DNA of 64,000 bases from an uncultured Bacteroidota bacterium. Its GTDB lineage: Bacteria; Bacteroidota; Bacteroidia; Flavobacteriales; Schleiferiaceae. This document shows positions 7,979-16,826 of this stretch, in pieces. The translations under genes and the position numbers were made by a program. The stretch lies in assembly GCA_913057235.1 (NCBI GenBank), contig CAJXNI010000001.1, forward strand, positions 166,245-230,244. Reading direction: 5' to 3'. The notes beneath the pieces were generated by a model. The model had not been told where the DNA came from. It searched no databases and worked only from the letters and a program-made list of their open reading frames with translations. The stretch's first letter is position 1. Every line of letters begins with the position of its first letter.

Positions 7979-9275
7979 TTACGGGCCCTTCGGCTGCATT
8001 ACTTCGTCTCTCGAATAATTCAACAAATTCTTCAAATTCTTTTCATTGAGCAGATTGGTCTTGCCAAAGTTACGGTCAAGATTCAACTGGTAAAACCAAA
8101 CTTTTTGTGTGGCTTTGCCTTTTTCAAAAAAAGCACTGCGGTTTTCACCCCTTCAGCGGTAAAGGTTACACCTTGAAAATCCAGTGCGCAGGTTATAGTT
8201 TTGCAGTAGTTCTTTCCACAGGGCTATGCTGGCATTATCGATATTGCTCAAGAAGGTGTTTTTAATCACCAGACCTGCTTTGCCACCCGTTTTCAAAATC
8301 TTGATGAAGCGCTAGAAAAAGAGCGAAGCCGTTTCGCTGGGGTGAATCGGGAAGTTTTGCCTGATCTCTGCTCGTTCCTTTTCACCTAATGGCGGATTGG
8401 CCAACACCACATCATAACGGTCTTTTCCTGTATGTCGGCTAAGTTTTCGGCAAGTGTGTTGATGTGAATGATGTTGGGCGCTTCCACAACGTTTAAAATC
8501 ATGGTCATAATGCCAATGATTTAGGCCAATGATTTTATCTTCTTACCGTAAAAAGTTCGTTTTTGCAAGGTTTGCCATTCATTAGTACTGAGTTCCCTTC
8601 CTGATTTCAGATGGTCAAACGCTACACACAGGAAGCCTGCAGAACCTACCGCACTGTCATTCATTTTGTCGCCAATGTTTGGACGAACCACATTAACAAT
8701 GGTGGTAGCGAGTGGTCGGGGCGTGTAGTTTTCACCACCGTCTCGCCCTGCATTACCCATATTTTTGATTTTATCTTCATTCAGATGGCTCACTTCGTGC
8801 TTCTATGCATGGGTGAGGAAACGCATCTCGTCAAAGCGATTAATCACATCACGAAAATTGTAGCCGCTTTAGACACGATATTTGAATTCACTAAAAATCT
8901 GACCAAACTTGTATTTAATGGTGTCGGGATTTCTGCTAACAGTTTGAACTTTTCAGATAGGGGAATAGCTTGCGGTTTACAACTTTAGGAGCAACCAGAA
9001 GTGTTACATAACTACACCTTGTCAATGAAGGGCGTATAGGATTTTCCCGTGAGTTCCTTAGAAGTAGCATGGCTTCGTTCCATGTCGTCCAAGTATTTCA
9101 GGAACAAAACCCAAGAGGTCTGTTCGAAATAACCGAATTCACTTCCACAGCCCGCGTCTTTGTGGTTGATGTCGTCAAAATTTTTAAAAGTCTGTCCAAA
9201 CCTTTGTTTCGGTTTTGATACGGTTAAGCTAATGTAAAACATGCCCATTAAATCGAGTTTGAACAAAAAGTTCAA
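7979..9275 (-). pseudogene. Decayed type I restriction DNA methylase (hsdM)
   Basis: Read on the minus strand, successive frames give the HsdM order. The N-terminal helical part near 9240-9012 contains FGQTFKNFDDINHKDAGCGS and SWVLFLKYLDDME. The methylase block at 8793-8521 contains GNAGRDGGENYTPRPLA, the SAM motif DSAVGSAGFLCVAFDHLKSG and LQKRTFYGKK. The catalytic-motif region near 8390-8410 reads VLANPPL, in place of NPPF. The tail (about 8090-7979) matches NLDR.FGKTN.LNEK..K. At least four frame changes and several stops separate these blocks. No hsdS or hsdR is present. This is a dead remnant of a type I restriction-modification locus. Confidence 0.85.
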
Positions 9276-9315
9276 GGGTGCTATTCAAGGCCGCAGGTTA
9301 GAACCTGGTTTCTTA

Positions 9316-11085
9316 CTACATCCGCTCAGGTACTTCAATCCCAAGCAGGGCCATGCCGTTTTTAATGACCGCGGCTACCCTTTCCGAGAGCTTTACTCGG
9401 AAGGCTACCACCGCAGGGTCTTCATCGGCTAAAATGGGCACCTGCTGATACAAGGCGTTGTAGCTTTTTACCAAATCATAAACGAAACTGGCTACAGTGG
9501 CCGGGGAGAACTGCTCGGCCGCCTCCATGACCTTTTGGGGGTACTGCACCAGTTGTTTGCACAGTTCCCGCTCTTGCGGATGCAAGGTTTTGGGGGTACC
9601 GCCAAAATCGAAATCTTTGGCTTTGCGCAAAAGGGATTTAATACGCGCGTGGGTGTACTGGATGAAAGGTCCGGTATCGCCTTGAAAATCAACTGATTCC
9701 TCAGGGTTAAAAAGCATGCGCTTGCGCGGATCTACCCGCAGAATGTAATACTTTAAAGCACCTAAGCCCACCTGGTGGTAAAGCCGCTGCTTTTCATCTT
9801 CCAACATGCCCTCGGTTTTCCCGAGTTCTTCCGAAATTTTCTGGGCCGTACTTTCCATTTCCTGCACCAAGTCATCCGCATCAACCACGGTGCCTTCGCG
9901 GGATTTCATTTTACCGCTGGGTAAATCTACCATGCCGTAGCTGAGGTGGTACAATCGCTCAGCCCAGGTATAGCCCAGTTTTTTAAGAATGGCAAAAAGC
10001 ACTTTAAAATGGTGATCTTGCTCATTGCCTACGGTGTACACCATGCCCGCCATGCCAAAATCTTCATAGCGCTGAATGGCCGTACCAATGTCTTGGGTCA
10101 TGTACACGCTGGTACCGTCTTTACGCAGCAAAAGCTTCTCCCCCAGCTTTTCATCTTCCAAATCACACCAAACTGAACCGTCTTCTTTTTGAAAAAACAC
10201 GCCTTGGGCCAGGCCTTCTTCTACTACTTTCTTACCCAGTAGGTAGGTTTCACTCTCGTAGTAGTTTTGGTCAAAGTCTACCCCTAGTTTTTGGTAGGTT
10301 TTGGCAAAGCCCTCGTAGACCCAGCCGTTCATTTTTTTCCAGAGCGCCACAGTCTCTGGGTCATTCGCTTCCCATTTTTGGAGCATCTTACGGGCTTCCT
10401 GCATTAAAACAGACTGCTCAGTAGCTTCTTCCTCGGTTAAGCCCTTTTGCTGAAGTTCAGCCAGTTCTTTTTTAAAGGCCTTATCAAACTCCACGTAATA
10501 TTTGCCCACCAGGTGGTCGCCCTTGAGGCCACTGCTTTCAAGGGTTTCTCCCTTACCAAACTTTTGCCAGGCCAGCATACTTTTGCAGATGTGAATGCCG
10601 CGGTCGTTTACAATCTGCACTTTTTTAACTGTTTTGCCAGCTGCTTCTAAAATTTGCGCTACCGAAAAACCTAGTAGGATATTCCGAATGTGCCCTAAGT
10701 GCAAGGGTTTGTTGGTGTTGGGCGAGCTGTACTCTACCAAAATGGTTTCGTCTTGCCGGGGGGCCCGACCAAAATTCGCTAAATCCTCAATGGCTTCAAT
10801 CTGCTCAATCCAATAGCCATCGGCAATAGCCAAATTTAAAAAGCCCTTAACCACGTTAAAACTGGCAATTTCGGGTACCGCTTTTTGCAAATATTCGCCC
10901 AACTCCTGAGCCGTGTCTTCGGGTTTTTTGCGGCTGGCGCGTAAGTAGGGAAAAACCACCAGGGTTACATCGCCTTCAAACTCTTTGCGGGTGGGCTGTA
11001 AATCGGGATTTCCATCGGCTGTAAAGCCATACAACTCTTTTAAGCCTTGGGCTGCTTTTTGGGCAATGGTTGGGACTAAGCTCAT
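9316..11085 (-). CDS. argS: Arginyl-tRNA synthetase
   Basis: This 589-residue class I synthetase charges tRNA-Arg in the cytoplasm. Visible are the N-terminal additional domain (1-110), the HIGH-type motif HLGH at 129-132 inside EYSSPNTNKPLHLGHIRN, the KMSKS equivalent (MKSREGTVV) and a C-terminal anticodon-binding helical domain ending ALLGIEVPERM. The length is full for the family. The start ATG lies only 2 nt after the stop of the arginase gene on the same strand, so the two genes form an operon with argS second. The hsdM relic begins 40 nt past the argS stop, so the island abuts an essential gene without damaging it. Confidence 0.97.
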   Translation of the reverse strand: MSLVPTIAQKAAQGLKELYGFTADGNPDLQPTRKEFEGDVTLVVFPYLRASRKKPEDTAQELGEYLQKAVPEIASFNVVKGFLNLAIADGYWIEQIEAIEDLANFGRAPRQDETILVEYSSPNTNKPLHLGHIRNILLGFSVAQILEAAGKTVKKVQIVNDRGIHICKSMLAWQKFGKGETLESSGLKGDHLVGKYYVEFDKAFKKELAELQQKGLTEEEATEQSVLMQEARKMLQKWEANDPETVALWKKMNGWVYEGFAKTYQKLGVDFDQNYYESETYLLGKKVVEEGLAQGVFFQKEDGSVWCDLEDEKLGEKLLLRKDGTSVYMTQDIGTAIQRYEDFGMAGMVYTVGNEQDHHFKVLFAILKKLGYTWAERLYHLSYGMVDLPSGKMKSREGTVVDADDLVQEMESTAQKISEELGKTEGMLEDEKQRLYHQVGLGALKYYILRVDPRKRMLFNPEESVDFQGDTGPFIQYTHARIKSLLRKAKDFDFGGTPKTLHPQERELCKQLVQYPQKVMEAAEQFSPATVASFVYDLVKSYNALYQQVPILADEDPAVVAFRVKLSERVAAVIKNGMALLGIEVPERM

Positions 11086-11087
11086 GG

Positions 11088-12038
11088 TTAAAGGTGTTTG
11101 GCTTCTATGACTTCCACCACAGGTTTTAAAATCCGAAAGGAGGCCTCAGCCATACTGTTTCCGTTCATATCCAACAGCGGATTGATTTCCACGATTTCAA
11201 AACAGCACAAGCGCGGGTCTTGCACTAATTGCAGGAGGAGCTCCCGTGCTTCCTCTTCGTACAGTCCGCCCGGTACGGGAGTTCCCGTGCCAACGCTCAC
11301 GCTGGTGTCCATGGAATCTACGTCAAACGATACATAAATAAGGTCGCATTCTTCCAGGTATTCTAGGGCTTGTTTAGCCACCGCTTCCACTCCACGTTCA
11401 CGCAGCTCCTCAACCGGCACATTGGGTATGCCGTACTCTTCGCGTAAATTATCTTCGGGCTCCTCGGTATCGCGCAAGCCAATAAAAAATAAATCAGAGT
11501 GCTTCACCCGCTGGTTGGGACCTTTCATTTCATTCCAGTTCCAGATGGTCTCTTCCTCAGGCTGGTTGTTTTTGTTTTTAAGATTGTCTTCGTGCAAAGC
11601 GGTAGCTAAAGGCATACCGTGCACATTGCCACTGGGGCTGGTGTAGGGTGAGTGCAAATCGGCATGGGCATCTACCCAAATAACCCCCAGGCGTTTCTTG
11701 GGATACGCTTTTTTAATTCCCGCAATGGTGCCACCGGCATTGCTGTGATCACCGGCAATTACCAAGGGAAAGTTATCCTCCTTAAGGGTACGCCCCACCT
11801 GATACTGAATACGGTCATACATGGCCTTTATACCATCCAGTCTTTTGGCGTAGGGCTCTTGCACCTCCTGGTACAAGCGCTCATTCTCGGTGTCTACCCG
11901 GATAATGGGTCGGTTTCTAAAAAAAGTACGGTCGTATTGCAGACTGGCTATTTCTAAGGCGTTAAGGCCCAGTGAAGCACCACGGGTGCCGGCACCCAGT
12001 TCAGACATTACGCCTATGATTTGCAATTGATTTGCCAT
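11088..12038 (-). CDS. rocF: Arginase-family ureohydrolase
   Basis: This protein (316 residues from the ATG at 12038) belongs to the arginase/agmatinase family, Mn2+ enzymes that split arginine into ornithine and urea. The metal-ligand blocks are all present: AGDHSNAGG, WVDAHADLH and SFDVDSMD. The usual DP of the last motif is DT here. The closing EINPLLD is also family-like. An upstream in-frame start at 12116 would add a 26-residue extension that crosses the -7 box at 12057-12064, so I prefer 12038. The gene is followed after 2 nt by argS. Arginase rather than agmatinase is inferred from overall pattern and length. Confidence 0.88.
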   Translation of the reverse strand: MANQLQIIGVMSELGAGTRGASLGLNALEIASLQYDRTFFRNRPIIRVDTENERLYQEVQEPYAKRLDGIKAMYDRIQYQVGRTLKEDNFPLVIAGDHSNAGGTIAGIKKAYPKKRLGVIWVDAHADLHSPYTSPSGNVHGMPLATALHEDNLKNKNNQPEEETIWNWNEMKGPNQRVKHSDLFFIGLRDTEEPEDNLREEYGIPNVPVEELRERGVEAVAKQALEYLEECDLIYVSFDVDSMDTSVSVGTGTPVPGGLYEEEARELLLQLVQDPRLCCFEIVEINPLLDMNGNSMAEASFRILKPVVEVIEAKHL

Positions 12039-12056
12039 AAGAGTGAATTTGGTGGG

Positions 12057-12064
12057 CAAAAGTA
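12057..12064 (-). promoter_or_regulatory. -7 promoter box for arginase-argS
   Basis: The minus strand reads TACTTTTG, an exact match to the Bacteroidota -7 consensus TAnnTTTG, ending 18 nt before the arginase ATG. No good -33 TTTG was found at the usual distance. Confidence 0.6.
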
Positions 12065-12246
12065 GGTAACGCCTTGCACTCTTAAAACTGGGGCCATGGT
12101 AAAAAAAGTGGCCCAAAGCTTCACCGATGGCTTTTTTAGCGAACCGGTGCAGATTTACAGCAATGTTAAAAATGGTTACGGCACGGTGGGCACGTCTGCT
12201 CCTAGTTTCAACTTTGTTAACACACGGTAAGCCTACAATATTATGC

Positions 12247-12254
12247 TATTTTTG
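12247..12254 (+). promoter_or_regulatory. -7 promoter box for ftsK
   Basis: TATTTTTG matches TAnnTTTG exactly and ends 24 nt before the ftsK ATG at 12279. The -33 element is not clear. Confidence 0.6.
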
Positions 12255-12278
12255 CCGCTATAAAGGCAAAGGCACCCT

Positions 12279-14732
12279 ATGGCTAAGTCCAACAAAAAAA
12301 AGATTACTAAAAAGAAATCAGGACAAAAAGTTTCGCTAAAGCAACGCATCCAAAACCCAGCCAACCGCACCATTTTAGGTTTGCTGGTGATTTTCACGGC
12401 CTTGTTTTTATTAGGCGCCTTTATTTCTTTTTTAACCAACTGGCGCTATGATCAAAATCTGGTGTGGCAAGACTGGAGATCAGTGTATGGCAACCCCGAA
12501 CTACAAGCCCAAAATGTGGTGGGCAAATTAGGGGCCGATTTAGGCCACCTTTTTATCTACCAATGGTTTGGCATCAGTGCTTTTTTAATACCTATCTTTC
12601 TGTTCTTTCTAGGATTACGCCTGGCTCTGAGAGTGCGGCTGGCTCCCTTGAAAAAACTGTTTGCCAGCAGCCTGTTTTTTTGCATTTGGTTGCCTACTAT
12701 CTTAGCTTTCTTTCTTCCCCAGATTCCGATTTTGGCCGGGGCCACCGGCTTTTTTTTAGAGAGTTGGCTCAGCAGCCTGGCCGGCCCCTTGGGAAGTTTC
12801 ACGGTATTACTTTTTAGCTTCCTTATTTATGGGGCCTTGCGCTTCCAATGGACACCCGCAACTTTTGAAAAATTCTTCCAACGCTTTTCGGCGGATGGGT
12901 CTAAAAAATCATCGGCCAAAGCCAGCGTAGAAGCCTCAGCACCTGCGCCAGAAGCAAGTCCCGAATCGGAGCTAATAGAGCCTGAGTCCCCATCGGCCGA
13001 AGAGCCTGAAAAACCGGCCACTCTTGAAATTATTGACGAAGCTGCTGCCGAAGAAGATATCCAGACTCAGGAAGTGGAATTGAGTGAAACACCCAATCCA
13101 CTTGAAAGCGCTGGTTCTGAGCCCGAAGAGAACTCGGATTTTGAAATTGAGTCTGTGGAGACCGAAGAGGAGCTAAGCGAGAAAGAACTGAATCAAAAGA
13201 TAAAAGATTTTGGTGAGTATGATCCTAAACTGGACCTCTCACGTTTTAAGCTCCCTACCATTGAACTGCTTAAAGATTACGGCTCATCCAATATTAAGGT
13301 GAACCAGCAGGAGCTGGAAGACAATAAAAACAAGATTGTTGAGACTCTTAATAATTACAAGATTGAGATCAGTAAAATAAAGGCCACCATTGGTCCCACG
13401 GTTACGCTCTATGAAATTATACCGGCTGCCGGTGTGCGTATTAGTAAGATTAAAAATCTGGAAGACGATATTGCCCTTTCGTTGGCCGCTTTAGGTATAC
13501 GCATTATTGCGCCAATTCCGGGCAAGGGAACTATTGGTATTGAGGTGCCCAGCACCAGTCCGCAAATGGTACCGATGCGTAATCTTATTGCCAGCGAAAA
13601 ATTTCAGCAAACCGAAATGGAGCTGCCCATTGCCATGGGCAAAACCATTAGTAATGAAACCTTCATTACTGATTTAGCCAAAATGCCCCACCTTTTGATG
13701 GCAGGGGCCACTGGGCAGGGAAAATCTGTAGGGTTGAATGTAATTCTCACCTCACTCCTTTACAAAAAGCACCCTAGCCAGGTAAAGTTTGTGCTGGTAG
13801 ACCCCAAAAAGGTAGAGCTTACCCTATTTAATAAAATAGAACGCCATTACCTGGCCAAGCTACCCGATAGTGAAGAGGCCATTATCACCGATACCAATAA
13901 GGTGATTAATACGCTAAACTCACTGTGCATAGAAATGGACGACCGCTATGAGCTATTGAAAAATGCCATGGTGCGCAACATTAAAGAATACAATACCAAA
14001 TTCATTCAGCGTAGACTTAACCCCGAAGAAGGCCACCGCTACCTACCCTACATTGTGTTAGTAATTGATGAGTTTGCTGATTTGATTATGACCGCTGGCA
14101 AGGAAGTGGAAACGCCCATTGCGCGCCTGGCTCAGTTAGCCAGAGCCATTGGCATTCATTTAATTGTGGCCACCCAAAGGCCCTCAGTGAATGTAATCAC
14201 CGGTATCATTAAAGCTAACTTCCCCGCCCGGGCTGCCTTTAGGGTAACCGCCAAAATTGATTCCCGCACCATTTTAGACGCAGGCGGTGCCGAGCAGCTG
14301 ATAGGCAAAGGTGACATGCTCCTGAGTTTAGGTCAGGATATCATCCGCCTGCAATGCGCGTTTGTAGACACTCCAGAAGTTGAAGACATTACTGATTATA
14401 TTGGCTCGCAACAAGCTTACCCAGATGCCTACACCCTACCCGAATACAAAGGTGAGGAAGGCGATGGTGGCGGAGTGGACATTTTGGACCCCAGTGAACG
14501 AGATGCATTGTTTGAAGATGCCGCGCGGCTGCTGGTGATTCACCAACAAGGCTCAGCATCTTTGCTTCAGCGCAAGCTAAAATTGGGCTACAACCGGGCG
14601 GGTAGAATTATTGACCAATTGGAAGCAGCCGGTATAATTGGTCCTTTTGAAGGTAGCAAGGCCCGCCAGGTTCTGGTGCCAGATGAAATGGCTTTGGAAC
14701 AGTTATTGAAAAACGAGCAAAACAACTCATAA
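12279..14732 (+). CDS. ftsK: DNA translocase FtsK/SpoIIIE family
   Basis: This 817-residue membrane-bound ATPase pumps chromosomal DNA at the division septum. It has about four N-terminal transmembrane segments (30-185) and a Ser/Pro/Glu-rich acidic linker (about 205-310). The translocase motor holds Walker A GATGQGKS at 476-483, Walker B VLVIDEFADLI and the downstream VATQRPSVNVITG. The C-terminal gamma winged helix contains LLQRKLKLGYNRAGRIIDQ and would read KOPS-type sites. It is followed after 10 nt by a LolA-like gene and then by an LptF/G-like gene, so it heads an envelope operon. Length and motifs are complete. Confidence 0.97.
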   Translation: MAKSNKKKITKKKSGQKVSLKQRIQNPANRTILGLLVIFTALFLLGAFISFLTNWRYDQNLVWQDWRSVYGNPELQAQNVVGKLGADLGHLFIYQWFGISAFLIPIFLFFLGLRLALRVRLAPLKKLFASSLFFCIWLPTILAFFLPQIPILAGATGFFLESWLSSLAGPLGSFTVLLFSFLIYGALRFQWTPATFEKFFQRFSADGSKKSSAKASVEASAPAPEASPESELIEPESPSAEEPEKPATLEIIDEAAAEEDIQTQEVELSETPNPLESAGSEPEENSDFEIESVETEEELSEKELNQKIKDFGEYDPKLDLSRFKLPTIELLKDYGSSNIKVNQQELEDNKNKIVETLNNYKIEISKIKATIGPTVTLYEIIPAAGVRISKIKNLEDDIALSLAALGIRIIAPIPGKGTIGIEVPSTSPQMVPMRNLIASEKFQQTEMELPIAMGKTISNETFITDLAKMPHLLMAGATGQGKSVGLNVILTSLLYKKHPSQVKFVLVDPKKVELTLFNKIERHYLAKLPDSEEAIITDTNKVINTLNSLCIEMDDRYELLKNAMVRNIKEYNTKFIQRRLNPEEGHRYLPYIVLVIDEFADLIMTAGKEVETPIARLAQLARAIGIHLIVATQRPSVNVITGIIKANFPARAAFRVTAKIDSRTILDAGGAEQLIGKGDMLLSLGQDIIRLQCAFVDTPEVEDITDYIGSQQAYPDAYTLPEYKGEEGDGGGVDILDPSERDALFEDAARLLVIHQQGSASLLQRKLKLGYNRAGRIIDQLEAAGIIGPFEGSKARQVLVPDEMALEQLLKNEQNNS

Positions 14733-14742
14733 TTTTTTTCCT

Positions 14743-15390
14743 ATGCGCAGTGTATATCTCGCTTTATGCAGCCTTTTAGCAGTGCCAACCGCATTGTGGG
14801 CCCAGAGCTCTCATCAAGAAGCCAAAAACTTATTGGCGCAGTCATCTGCCACCATGAAAGGCTACGCCACCCTAAAAATTGATTTTGATTACAATTTTGC
14901 GAACAATCGAGTAGACCCGCCCATCACGCAAAGCCAAAGTGGCACTATTGCTATAAAAAGTGATGACTACCACCTGAAGCTAGAAAGTTTAGAACAGTTG
15001 AGAGTAGGTAATAAACTGTACAATATTTTGCACGCAGATGAAGAGGTGCAGGTTACCCAATATGACCCAGCTGAAGATCAGGGCCTCACCCCTTCTAAAA
15101 TTTTAGACCTTTTTAGTGAAGGCTACAGCTACAAACTAGGCGGCTCTGAAGTTATAGATGGCCAAAAAATTCGTTACGTAATTCTTAAGCCCAATGCCAA
15201 TGAAGAAATTGACAAAATAATGATTGGCATAGAGGCGCAAAGCAAACACATTTATAGCATGAAACAATGGGGCACCAACGGTACGGTAACCACCCTAAGC
15301 GTAAAGAATTTTAGTCCTAACCCGGCTTTGCCCGCCTCCCATTTTAAATTTAACAAAGCCAACTACCCTGGTTATTACATTGCCCAGTAA
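14743..15390 (+). CDS. lolA: LolA-like outer-membrane lipoprotein carrier
   Basis: The 215-residue protein has a signal peptide (cleavage near LWAQ, residues 18-21) and the LolA fold pattern. The markers are an N-terminal helix with AKNLLAQSSATMKGYATL, strands with SGTIAIKSDDYHL, DLFSEGYSYKL, and the C-terminal NFSPNPALPASHFKFNKANY. In this family a periplasmic chaperone carries lipoproteins from the inner to the outer membrane. Bacteroidota forms are divergent, so exact function is inferred. Its stop overlaps the ATG of the LptF/G-like gene (TAATG). It sits between ftsK and that permease, a placement common in this phylum. Confidence 0.85.
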   Translation: MRSVYLALCSLLAVPTALWAQSSHQEAKNLLAQSSATMKGYATLKIDFDYNFANNRVDPPITQSQSGTIAIKSDDYHLKLESLEQLRVGNKLYNILHADEEVQVTQYDPAEDQGLTPSKILDLFSEGYSYKLGGSEVIDGQKIRYVILKPNANEEIDKIMIGIEAQSKHIYSMKQWGTNGTVTTLSVKNFSPNPALPASHFKFNKANYPGYYIAQ

Positions 15391-16826
15391 TGAAGATAAT
15401 TGACCGCTTTGTTCTAAAGTCATTTATCAAACCTTTCATCATCACCTTTTTGGTGATGATTCTTTTTCTGCTCATGCAGTTTGTGTGGAAATACATTGAC
15501 GACTTGGCCGGACGAGGCGTTGAGTGGTACTACATTGCTGAACTGTTATTCTACACCTCTGCCACAGTGGTACCCATGGCCTTACCCTTGGCCGTTTTAC
15601 TCTCTTCCATAATGGTATTGGGAACTATGGGCGAAAATAATGAATTAGCCGCGCTCAAATCCTCAGGACACTCGCTAATCCGCGTAATGCGACCTCTGAT
15701 CATTTTCATGGTATTTTTAAGCCTTGGCGCTTTCCTTTTTGCCAACTACGTGATTCCTGTAGCCAACTTTAAAAGTGAAACTTTGCGGGTAAACATCAGC
15801 AATGCCAAACCAGCTTTAAGCATACAGCCCGGAGTTTTTTACGCGGGCATTGAGGGGTACTCCATTAAAGTGGGTGATAAATACGGGCCTAACCAAAACA
15901 AGCTGCGGGAAGTTTTCATTTATGACCACAAGGGCAACAATGGCAATCAAAAAGTGATTGTAGCCGAAACAGGCAAAATGCGTGTAACGCCTGATGAACG
16001 CTACCTCATCATTAACCTTTACAATGGGCACGTTTATGAAGATTATCCCACTAAAAAACGCGAAGACCGTGACAATCACCCTTTTGTAAAAACCCGTTTC
16101 AAAGAAAATATCATACGCTTTAGCCTCTCTGAATTTCAGCAGGGCGATTTACGGGAAAGCGGCCGAAAGGATTTTGACATGCTCAATGTAAACCAGCTAA
16201 ACCTTACGGTAGACAGCTTAAAAACGGTAAAAAGCAACCGGAAGAAAGAGTTTGAAAAACAAATGCGTAGCCGCTATAACTTTGCGCAATTAGACACCAT
16301 GCCCCTAGCCTCGGTAGAAATTTCCAGTAACATTCTCAGTAACTTTAAAGAAAATACGCAGCCGCGCATTGTGCAAAATGCCATGCGTATTGCCCGTAGC
16401 AGCAAAGCCTATTTTACCAATGCCTCTAAAGAGTACGCTTGGCGCGATATTGTAATTACCCGTCACATTCTAGAGTGGTGGAAAAAGTTCTCCGTTTCGT
16501 TTAGTGTTTTGGTTTTATTTTTCGTGGGCGCTCCCTTGGGTGCTATCATCCGTAAGGGAGGAATGGGCATGCCCGTGGTAATTAGCGTGGTTATTTTTAT
16601 TGTGTACCACGTTGGTACAACCAGCTTTGAAAAACTTGGTAGGCACTTAGTTTGGGACCCCGTGCCCGCCATGTGGACCGCCAACCTAATATTACTGCCC
16701 ATTGGGTTTTGGCTCACCTATAAATCGGCTACTGATAGCGTTATTTTTAATGCCGAGCTGTATTTAAAACCCTTCCAAAAAATTGCCAGATTGCTGGGAA
16801 CAGCTCAAAAGAAGCCACCAAAATGA
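15390..16826 (+). CDS. LptF/LptG-type permease (YjgP/YjgQ family)
   Basis: This 478-residue inner-membrane protein starts MKIIDRFVLKSFIKPFIITF, typical of the YjgP/YjgQ family. It has three N-terminal membrane segments (15-130), a large periplasmic jellyroll-like middle (about 135-350) and three C-terminal segments (about 360-460) that include VGAPLGAIIRKGGMGMPVV. Family members pair with LptB ATPase to extract lipopolysaccharide and push it over the Lpt bridge. I cannot tell LptF from LptG here, and the gene encodes one half of the usual pair. It overlaps its neighbours on both sides by 1-4 nt, so the run from ftsK to the glycosyltransferases looks co-transcribed. Confidence 0.88.
   Translation: MKIIDRFVLKSFIKPFIITFLVMILFLLMQFVWKYIDDLAGRGVEWYYIAELLFYTSATVVPMALPLAVLLSSIMVLGTMGENNELAALKSSGHSLIRVMRPLIIFMVFLSLGAFLFANYVIPVANFKSETLRVNISNAKPALSIQPGVFYAGIEGYSIKVGDKYGPNQNKLREVFIYDHKGNNGNQKVIVAETGKMRVTPDERYLIINLYNGHVYEDYPTKKREDRDNHPFVKTRFKENIIRFSLSEFQQGDLRESGRKDFDMLNVNQLNLTVDSLKTVKSNRKKEFEKQMRSRYNFAQLDTMPLASVEISSNILSNFKENTQPRIVQNAMRIARSSKAYFTNASKEYAWRDIVITRHILEWWKKFSVSFSVLVLFFVGAPLGAIIRKGGMGMPVVISVVIFIVYHVGTTSFEKLGRHLVWDPVPAMWTANLILLPIGFWLTYKSATDSVIFNAELYLKPFQKIARLLGTAQKKPPK

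Noticed and set aside
8611..8988. 125-codon plus-strand frame
   Set aside because: It is antisense to the hsdM relic, whose minus-strand protein blocks are clearly recognisable.
11652..11957. Open frame antisense to arginase (and similar frames opposite argS, typA, the ABC exporter)
   Set aside because: They lie fully opposite well-identified genes, have no signatures and show composition expected of shadows.
12039..12116. 26-residue N-terminal extension of arginase
   Set aside because: It crosses the -7 box; the ATG at 12038 matches the usual family start.
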